Shown here piece after piece: positions 1-5,209 of a DNA stretch of 15,659 nucleotides. The DNA lies in assembly GCA_946482295.1 (NCBI GenBank), contig CAMLRB010000072.1:1-15659 (forward strand). Direction: 5' to 3'. The notes under the pieces were generated by a model. The model worked only from the letters and a program-made list of their open reading frames with translations, did no database searches and was not told the DNA's origin. The stretch comes from an uncultured Bacteriovorax sp. (lineage in GTDB: Bacteria > Bdellovibrionota > Bacteriovoracia > Bacteriovoracales > Bacteriovoracaceae). The stretch's first letter is position 1. Each line of letters opens with the position of its first letter. A program made the position numbers and the translations under genes.

Positions 1-200
1 TCATCACTTCCTTCACGGCGATCAAAAAAACGAACAACTTGACCATTTGGCCATTCACGAGTTCTTTTTAGAAAATAGTTTTGAACTTGTGCAAGACTTA
101 TTTCATTCACAGAATTTTGTTCATTAACTATCATGACAATTTCTTCTGCATGTAGATTAAAACTAAAAATTAATGTGAAGAGAAGAAGCAGCTTTTTCAT
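1..200 (-). CDS. PstS-like periplasmic substrate-binding protein (partial, N-terminal part)
   Basis: Only the first 66 residues are in the window; the gene runs off the left edge. The start is MKKLLLLFTLIFSFNLHAEE, a signal peptide with a likely cut after LHA. The mature part begins with IVMIVNEQN and continues with an SLAQVQNYFLKR segment and then a WPNGQ motif. This order (a strand, a short helix preceding an F-L-K/G-K step, then WPNG) is typical of the small single-domain PstS-like phosphate-binding family, which differs from the full-length PstS of ABC transporters. The ATG overlaps the TAA of the porin gene (TAATG at 198-202), with a GGAG about 10 bases upstream, so translation is probably coupled. 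I infer a periplasmic protein binding phosphate or another oxyanion and working with the porin. The ligand cannot be read from this fragment. Confidence 0.72.
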   Translation of the reverse strand, partial: MKKLLLLFTLIFSFNLHAEEIVMIVNEQNSVNEISLAQVQNYFLKRTREWPNGQVVRFFDRREGSD

Positions 201-1372
201 TAGAAAGCCACTCCTGCAGATAAATCAAAAGTCACATAGTCGCGCTCTTGAGTTGTCACAACCAATTTCTTTTCAACATAGTTATGGAGAGTCACACCCG
301 CACGAATACGGGTATACGATGTTGGAAGCCAGTTGATCCCTGTTCCATACTCGTACTTTGCATATGGATCGAGGACCGCTGATGCACCAGCACCAGTTTT
401 GTTTGTAGGAATATCAGCGTAATCAAAAAAAACGTAAGCGAGAATTTCTTCTTGATAGACGAAATAACTTGGTTCCACATAATAAGTCCAAACATCATTG
501 CCCTTTATTATGTGCCGAGCATATTCGGAAGTGAGAATAAACTTTCCAATGGCAGAACGTAGGTCAATACCAAATGTATTTTCGATTTTTTGAACGATTT
601 TTGATCCTTGATAGGAGAGTCCCCATTGAAGTGTGTTGTCGTTTTTCTTTCCCCATAATCGAAGACCTAATCCTGGACGTTTCACATCTTCTAGGCGGTT
701 TATTGTATAGGCGTTCCAACCTACGATTGAAGAATCTCGGTTAAAATGCGCTTGAAAATTAAACCCATTGAAGAGTGCAGAAATGAGATTTGACGAACGA
801 AGAAGTTGTGGGCCACTTCGACGAATAAAAAGAACGAGTTCACGCTCTTGTGGATAAAATCCAAATGGAACATAACCTATACCACTTAGAAGAGAGTAAT
901 GTTCATTGAAGCGATAATCCAAATAACCTTGGGAGAGAATGGCACCAAAATTTATTCCTGAAAACTCGCGAGATTTTGGAAGTCCAATTAGCGCTGCTCG
1001 GGGATCATTATGTTGATTGAGATAATTGAAAGTAAAACCCGTTAGAAATTGCGATACAAATTTAACTTTTGGACTATAGTCCGCTGCTAAATTAAGCCCT
1101 AAGATGTTGCTAGAATTTGTTGCTTGAAAATGAGTGTCTTCACCATGAACTATAGTAAAGGCAGGTTCGAAAAAACCACCTATCGTCAGGTTGTTTCTGA
1201 GGAAGCTATTAACTTTTGTACTAGGGTCGTGAGAATCAAGAAGTAGTTCTTCTTGCTGTTTTTCAAGTTCCTCCACACGTTTTGTAAGTGCGGCCCAATC
1301 AGCTTGTGACTGCGTCCATGCGGTAGCAGCATAAACGAAAAGAATGAGAGTTAGTGCAAGATATTTGAACAC
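200..1372 (-). CDS. Outer-membrane porin-like protein with N-terminal coiled coil
   Basis: This is a 390-residue protein starting at GTG (1370-1372), preceded by GGGGGGA with 7 bases of spacing; no ATG lies near the N-terminus. A signal peptide (about residues 1-20, ending ATAWTQS) is followed by a short heptad-like segment, WAALTKRVEELEKQQEELL (about 26-44), as in porins with a periplasmic trimerising coiled coil. The rest alternates hydrophobic and polar residues in strand-like blocks and ends in GVAF, a terminal Phe typical of the outer-membrane beta signal. The segment YVPFGFYPQERELVLFIRR resembles the conserved core of porins related to the phosphate-selective O/P type. It is coupled to a PstS-like gene (TAATG) and lies 81 bases downstream of a response regulator gene. 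I infer a trimeric outer-membrane channel; its substrate, possibly phosphate or another anion, is not shown by sequence. Confidence 0.75.
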   Translation of the reverse strand: MFKYLALTLILFVYAATAWTQSQADWAALTKRVEELEKQQEELLLDSHDPSTKVNSFLRNNLTIGGFFEPAFTIVHGEDTHFQATNSSNILGLNLAADYSPKVKFVSQFLTGFTFNYLNQHNDPRAALIGLPKSREFSGINFGAILSQGYLDYRFNEHYSLLSGIGYVPFGFYPQERELVLFIRRSGPQLLRSSNLISALFNGFNFQAHFNRDSSIVGWNAYTINRLEDVKRPGLGLRLWGKKNDNTLQWGLSYQGSKIVQKIENTFGIDLRSAIGKFILTSEYARHIIKGNDVWTYYVEPSYFVYQEEILAYVFFDYADIPTNKTGAGASAVLDPYAKYEYGTGINWLPTSYTRIRAGVTLHNYVEKKLVVTTQERDYVTFDLSAGVAF

Positions 1373-1392
1373 GAATAATCCCCCCGCTCGAG

Positions 1393-1421
1393 CTTATAGC
1401 AAGGGCTCATGGCAGAAGCAA
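1393..1421 (-). promoter_or_regulatory. Candidate sigma70-type promoter of the porin gene
   Basis: Read on the minus strand, TTGCTT (1416-1421) and TATAAG (1393-1398) are separated by exactly 17 bases. Transcription would start about 7 bases further on, giving a leader of roughly 15 bases that contains the GGGGGGA ribosome site. This would let the porin and the PstS-like gene be transcribed separately from the upstream response regulator gene. The -10 matches 5 of 6 consensus positions and the -35 matches 3 of 6. Confidence 0.45.
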
Positions 1422-1453
1422 CAAATTGAAGTTGAATTTAAGTAAAATAGTTT

Positions 1454-1882
1454 TTAGACGCCTAGAGCACGGCCAATGCGTTCAATAAAGAGATTGTAAG
1501 TAAAGGGTTTGACGAGAATATTATTGATGCCTAATGAAATAGCCGTCTTCACATTTTCAGCTTCTAGCGTTCCTGAAATGACGATGACGGGAATATCCTT
1601 ATACTTCGCCCTAAGCTTTATCTCGCGAATAAGTTGCAGCCCATTCATTTTAGGCATCAAGATATCAACAATAATGAGTCCGAAATCCTGATTTTGAATC
1701 TTAGAAAGTGCTTCTTTACCATCAGAAGCAAAGACAATTTTATTTTCCTCTACGTTCGACTTAGTAAGATAGTTGGCCATCAAAGACTTAATCTCATCTT
1801 CATCATCAATAAGGAGAACACTCTTCTTTTTTAAGAAATTGCTAATTAACTCTAATAGGAATTTTGCTTTCTCGTTCGTCAT
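1454..1882 (-). CDS. Single-domain response regulator (CheY-like receiver)
   Basis: The 142-residue protein is a receiver domain with an extra N-terminal helix of about 18 residues (MTNEKAKFLLELISNFLKKK). The acidic pair D26/D27 in VLLIDDEDE, the phospho-acceptor D73 in IIVDILMPKMNG, S103 in VIVISG and K125 in LVKPF are all present, so phosphorylation should work. There is no output domain, so the protein must act by contact with partners or as a phosphorelay step. No histidine kinase is adjacent. Its second half closely resembles the receiver encoded at 12795-13202 (shared SG-x-L-x2-E-x-V-x2-AI-x2-GI pattern), which hints at related partners. The start at 1880-1882 is the only usable one in frame and lacks a Shine-Dalgarno at normal distance. 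Confidence 0.9.
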   Translation of the reverse strand: MTNEKAKFLLELISNFLKKKSVLLIDDEDEIKSLMANYLTKSNVEENKIVFASDGKEALSKIQNQDFGLIIVDILMPKMNGLQLIREIKLRAKYKDIPVIVISGTLEAENVKTAISLGINNILVKPFTYNLFIERIGRALGV

Positions 1883-1890
1883 ATATGTTT

Positions 1891-1919
1891 ATTATAAGGC
1901 CTCTATTCAATCACCCCAA
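1891..1919 (-). promoter_or_regulatory. Candidate promoter of the response regulator gene, probably giving a leaderless mRNA
   Basis: On the minus strand TTGGGG (1914-1919) and a perfect TATAAT (1891-1896) are 17 bases apart. Only 8 bases separate the -10 box from the ATG at 1882, so the transcript would start within about two bases of the start codon. The only purine-rich stretch, AGAGG, lies inside the promoter about 17 bases before the ATG, too far away to serve as a ribosome site. Confidence 0.55.
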
Positions 1920-2127
1920 ATCTCTAGACTTAGCTTCATAGTGATTAAAGATAACTTGTGAATAACTCATCCGTAAAAGTTGTCACTTCATTTTCACAGC
2001 TTAAGGAATATGCCCATTTTGATGGTCAGTATTACATATTTTTTTCAAACAAAATTCGCAAATTTAGCTGACCCTTGATTCTGCTAACTATCGACAATTT
2101 CAAAAATATCGATCTCTTTTTTTTGTC

Positions 2128-2160
2128 AAACTAGGTCGCCATAAAGTCGGGCCCTATACT
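2128..2160 (+). promoter_or_regulatory. Upstream region of the collagen-like gene: -10-like box and a motif shared with the next gene
   Basis: TATACT at 2155-2160 lies 8 bases before the ATG at 2169, the same spacing as for two other genes here. No good -35 hexamer stands 16-18 bases upstream; TTGTCA at 2123-2128 is 26 bases away. Position 2128-2145 holds AAACnnGGTnnnCATAAA, which recurs at 3966-3983 before the glycine-rich protein gene. No Shine-Dalgarno precedes the ATG. The rest of the 286-base intergenic region (1883-2168) is AT-rich and holds nothing else I recognise. Confidence 0.35.
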
Positions 2161-2168
2161 CTATTTAT

Positions 2169-3953
2169 ATGAAAACAAAACACTTACTCACACTTTCTCT
2201 GACTCTCACTTTAATGAACTCATCAGCGTTTGCGAAAAACGGCAGTAACAATGATCGCAATGATGGTGAAAGAGAAGCTGAAATCTTAGTCAGCTCAAAA
2301 CATTGGTTTAATGGAAACCATGCTGATGACTCATTAAAGATTTATAGCAAGGCAGGCGAACTCAAAACACAAAATTTTAAAGGAATACTTCGAATTCCAG
2401 AATCTATTCGAGTAAACGCTGCCCTTGCTCGTGATGTTCAATCACAAGTGGCCTTGATTTTTGATAATCGCATTCAATGTACTTACCAAGCAAAACTCTC
2501 AAAAAAGTATTTCAACGCTTACTATGGACTCGCTTCTTGTTCTGATGGTTCACGAGTTGGTGATGAAATAAAAGTTCAAAATAACGTAGGACTATTTTTA
2601 AAAGAGAATAAAGGTTTTCCAGCAACCGCTTATGTTGCACTTCCAATTGAAGAAAAATTCGCAGCAGGTTTAAGATTTGCAGATCTCGATGTTTCTAAGG
2701 GACAAATTCTCCGTTTCGATGGAGATCTCTGGGTTCCTTCTAACTACATTCCTGATGGTCAGGCCTCTGGAGATGTTCTTGTTTGGGATGGAACAACGTG
2801 GACGGCGGCTAAACTCGGTGCAGGTCAAACAGGACCACAAGGTCCTCAAGGACCAGTGGGTGCGCAAGGGCCGCAAGGACCACAAGGTCTTCAAGGTCCA
2901 ATGGGGCCAGCAGGCCTACAAGGTCCGGCAGGTGCTAAAGGTGAAAAAGGTGATACTGGAGCTACGGGGGCGACAGGGGCTACAGGATCAGTTGGTCCTC
3001 AAGGTCCAGCTGGTGTGGCCGGTGTAGCAGGTGCGACTGGAGCAACTGGTGCAAAAGGAGATAAGGGAGATAAAGGCGACAAAGGTGACAAAGGCGATGC
3101 AGGTCCTCAAGGTCTTCAAGGCGCGCAAGGGCCACAGGGTCCACAAGGTTTAACAGGTGCTGCCGGAGTGGCAGGAGCTGACGGTGCAAAAGGTGACAAG
3201 GGAGACAAAGGCGATAAAGGAGATAAAGGAGATAAGGGCGATACAGGGGCCCAAGGTCTACAAGGACCGCAGGGGCCAGCAGGTATTGCAGGAGCGGTCG
3301 GTGCAAAAGGTGATAAGGGAGATAAAGGTGATACAGGAGACGCTGGCTTAGTTTCACTTACAGCTGGTAACGGAATTTTAGGGGGAACAATTCAAGGAAA
3401 CGGTGGAACGATTGCCGTTAATACAGGTACAGCGGCCGGACAAATCCCAGTGATCGGTACTGATGGAAAACTAGCTTCATCGATTATGCCCTATGCTCAA
3501 CAAAAAGTAAGTTTCATTAAAGATGTTAAGTCCAACGGGATCCATGGTGGTTCTTGTGACAACACAAAAGGTTGGACTCAAACACGTGATTTAAATTCAC
3601 TTTCGGGTGATACATCTTTCGTTTCACTCGATAACAATACGATCACACTTGATCCCGGTACTTATACTTTTGAAGCACAGGCGCCAGCTTACCTAGATGG
3701 TTTTCACAAAGCAAAGTTGATCAATGCTGTTACAGGTGCTGATGTGATCATTGGTTCAAATGGACGCAGCCATAGTTCAGCTGGTGGGATGGAGCCATCA
3801 TTCATCATGGGCCAATTAAATCTAACAGCTCAAACATCATTTGTGATTAAACATCGTTGTGGATCGAGAATGGATACTGTCGGATTTGGTCAGGCCGTAA
3901 ACTTTGATGCTGAAGAAGTTTATACTCAAGTAAAAATTACGAAAATTAAGTAA
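2169..3953 (+). CDS. Secreted collagen-like protein with a phage tail-fibre-like C-terminal knob
   Basis: The 594-residue protein has a signal peptide (MKTKHLLTLSLTLTLMNSSAFA, cut near residue 22) and an N-terminal domain of unknown fold up to about residue 180. A linker follows with GQILRFDGDLW and GDVLVWDGTTW, a motif commonly seen before fibre-like repeats. Residues 219-395 are 59 uninterrupted Gly-X-Y triplets, with runs of GPQ, GAT and GDK. The charged GDK and GEK triplets are those that stabilise bacterial collagen triple helices lacking hydroxyproline. After a short linker (VIGTDGKLASSIMP), residues about 440-594 form a beta-rich domain with WTQTRDLN, ITLDPGTYTFEAQAPAY and EEVYTQVKI. 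That order resembles the trimeric jelly-roll head domains of phage tail fibres and C1q-like proteins. I infer a trimeric, rod-shaped, exported surface or outer-membrane-associated protein with an adhesive head. How it is anchored is not visible. Confidence 0.85.
   Translation: MKTKHLLTLSLTLTLMNSSAFAKNGSNNDRNDGEREAEILVSSKHWFNGNHADDSLKIYSKAGELKTQNFKGILRIPESIRVNAALARDVQSQVALIFDNRIQCTYQAKLSKKYFNAYYGLASCSDGSRVGDEIKVQNNVGLFLKENKGFPATAYVALPIEEKFAAGLRFADLDVSKGQILRFDGDLWVPSNYIPDGQASGDVLVWDGTTWTAAKLGAGQTGPQGPQGPVGAQGPQGPQGLQGPMGPAGLQGPAGAKGEKGDTGATGATGATGSVGPQGPAGVAGVAGATGATGAKGDKGDKGDKGDKGDAGPQGLQGAQGPQGPQGLTGAAGVAGADGAKGDKGDKGDKGDKGDKGDTGAQGLQGPQGPAGIAGAVGAKGDKGDKGDTGDAGLVSLTAGNGILGGTIQGNGGTIAVNTGTAAGQIPVIGTDGKLASSIMPYAQQKVSFIKDVKSNGIHGGSCDNTKGWTQTRDLNSLSGDTSFVSLDNNTITLDPGTYTFEAQAPAYLDGFHKAKLINAVTGADVIIGSNGRSHSSAGGMEPSFIMGQLNLTAQTSFVIKHRCGSRMDTVGFGQAVNFDAEEVYTQVKITKIK
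2823..3353 (+). repeat. Collagen-type Gly-X-Y coding repeat (59 triplets)
   Basis: The DNA is a degenerate 9-base repeat with a GG-N codon at every third position. GDK-coding tandem runs lie at 3057-3092 (four units), 3192-3236 (five units) and 3309-3326 (two units). Third-position variation between units lowers, but does not remove, the chance of length change by slippage or recombination. Composition is clearly more GC-rich than the flanking genes, as expected from glycine codons. Confidence 0.9.
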
Positions 3954-3965
3954 GAATTTTTTTTT

Positions 3966-3983
3966 AAACGCGGTTATCATAAA
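3966..3983 (+). promoter_or_regulatory. Upstream element of the glycine-rich protein gene
   Basis: The segment fits AAACnnGGTnnnCATAAA, also found before the collagen-like gene. Inside it, TATCAT (3975-3980) is a -10-like hexamer exactly 8 bases before the ATG at 3989. There is no Shine-Dalgarno between it and the ATG. Only 35 bases separate the two genes, so read-through from the collagen-like gene is also possible. Confidence 0.3.
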
Positions 3984-3988
3984 TCTAT

Positions 3989-5209
3989 ATGAGATTTTTG
4001 GTATCCGCGCTTTTACTCACACAACTTTCAACTGTATTTGCAGAAGATGTCGGAAATGGCATCGATGGTGCTTGTGATTTAAGCGGATCTGCTGATACAC
4101 AAATCACAGCAGCAAGACGAACTTATCAATGCACAACTCTTTTCCTTGATCAAAACTCCAGCGCGTTCAAAGGCGTTGGTGGCGCCCCCCTTATCATAAA
4201 AGTTCAAGGAGATGTTCGCTTGCTTGCCGGAGTTACACTCGATTTAAGTGGCGCCGATGGATTAGCGGGAATTACAGGTTTAGTTGGTGATACATCAGTC
4301 GCGCGAGCTGGTGGATTAGGAGGAGCTGGAGGTTACTCTGGTGGCTCTTCACCAAGTCCAGGAGTGAACGGTACGGATGGTGGTGGTCCAGGTGGTGGTG
4401 AATTTGGTGATTACGTTGCTATTGCAACTTTCGCCAGTGCTTATGGCGGCGGCGGTGGTGGAGGCTCTTACAAAACACGCGGCGGAACTGAATCACTGGA
4501 TGGAAATGATGGTGATAACGATGTCATCAATTCTCGAGGACCAAATGGTCCAGTTCCACTAGGGAATGAGAGTTCTTTCGAGACTACTTTCGCAGGAGGA
4601 TCTGGCGGAGGTGCTGGTGGTGGAGCAGAATCAAGCTCAGATTTTTACACTGGCAGTAGCGGCGGTGGCGGTGGCGGAGCGATTCGAATAATTTCTGGTG
4701 AAGATATTCTTATTGAAGGAACAATATTAGTTGATGGCGGCAACGGTGGTGGCTCAACAGTTGCCCCAATCCATTCTGGCGGAGGCGGTGGAGGTTCAGG
4801 TGGATCCATATGGTTGCAAGCAGCAGGGTCTTTAACAATTTCGGCCTCAGCAACATTATCAGCAGTGGGTGGAGACTTCGGTCGAAATGATCTGTTGTAC
4901 GGATTTGGTGGAGACGGCGGAGAAGGACGAATTCGTCTTGATGACAGTGATGGAGTTGTCACTATCAATGGCGCACTTTCGACGGCCCCTTATTCAACTT
5001 CATTTACTCCTACACCCATATCAAGCGGTGGTGGTGGAGGCACTAGCGGATCTGGAGCAGTTTCAGTGAGACAATACGATAGTGGGATTTCATGCGCGCG
5101 CACTATTGACGAAGACATGATTCCTTTTATCTCGGCCATTATTTTTGGTTTAGGTGTTTCACTCGGTCTGGGTCGTTTGATCAAAATCAAAACTCGTTCC
5201 CATTTTTAA
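3989..5209 (+). CDS. Secreted glycine-rich repeat protein with a Cys/transmembrane/basic C-terminal tail
   Basis: The 406-residue protein has a signal peptide (MRFLVSALLLTQLSTVFA) and a mature body dominated by glycine. Four blocks share the pattern of a Gly-rich turn, then I-x-I, then a short G-x-I strand, then a GG turn: about residues 66-91 (PLIIKVQGDVRLLAGVTLDL), 225-255, 264-296 and 307-333. This suggests a repetitive beta-solenoid. Cysteines stand only at 29, 48 and 369. The end has C369, a hydrophobic segment at about 377-395 and a basic tail with R396, K399, K401 and R403, so the protein is either membrane-anchored or carries a sorting-type signal. It follows the collagen-like gene by 35 bases, and its last 51 bases are antisense to the end of the FecR gene. 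I infer a cell-surface structural or adhesive role; no enzyme motif is seen. Confidence 0.75.
   Translation: MRFLVSALLLTQLSTVFAEDVGNGIDGACDLSGSADTQITAARRTYQCTTLFLDQNSSAFKGVGGAPLIIKVQGDVRLLAGVTLDLSGADGLAGITGLVGDTSVARAGGLGGAGGYSGGSSPSPGVNGTDGGGPGGGEFGDYVAIATFASAYGGGGGGGSYKTRGGTESLDGNDGDNDVINSRGPNGPVPLGNESSFETTFAGGSGGGAGGGAESSSDFYTGSSGGGGGGAIRIISGEDILIEGTILVDGGNGGGSTVAPIHSGGGGGGSGGSIWLQAAGSLTISASATLSAVGGDFGRNDLLYGFGGDGGEGRIRLDDSDGVVTINGALSTAPYSTSFTPTPISSGGGGGTSGSGAVSVRQYDSGISCARTIDEDMIPFISAIIFGLGVSLGLGRLIKIKTRSHF

Noticed and set aside
2123..2145. FliA-type (sigma28) promoter before the collagen-like gene.
   Set aside because: The two half-elements are much closer than the spacing sigma28 needs, and the -10 match is poor.
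2670..3357. Open frames on both strands inside the collagen-like region (for example 2980-3357 minus, 2677-3027 plus).
   Set aside because: The periodic Gly-X-Y codons keep other frames free of stops and give low-complexity products. There is no ribosome site or homology; the plus-strand Gly-X-Y frame is the real one.
3942..3965. AT-only inverted repeat (AAAATT/AATTTT) followed by nine Ts, a possible terminator after the collagen-like gene.
   Set aside because: A six-pair stem without any G-C pair is too weak to call, and the repeat lies partly in the coding end. The T-run may be chance in AT-rich DNA.
4645..4968. A 107-codon minus-strand frame rich in Pro.
   Set aside because: It is the mirror of GGN glycine codons in the glycine-rich gene and has no other support.
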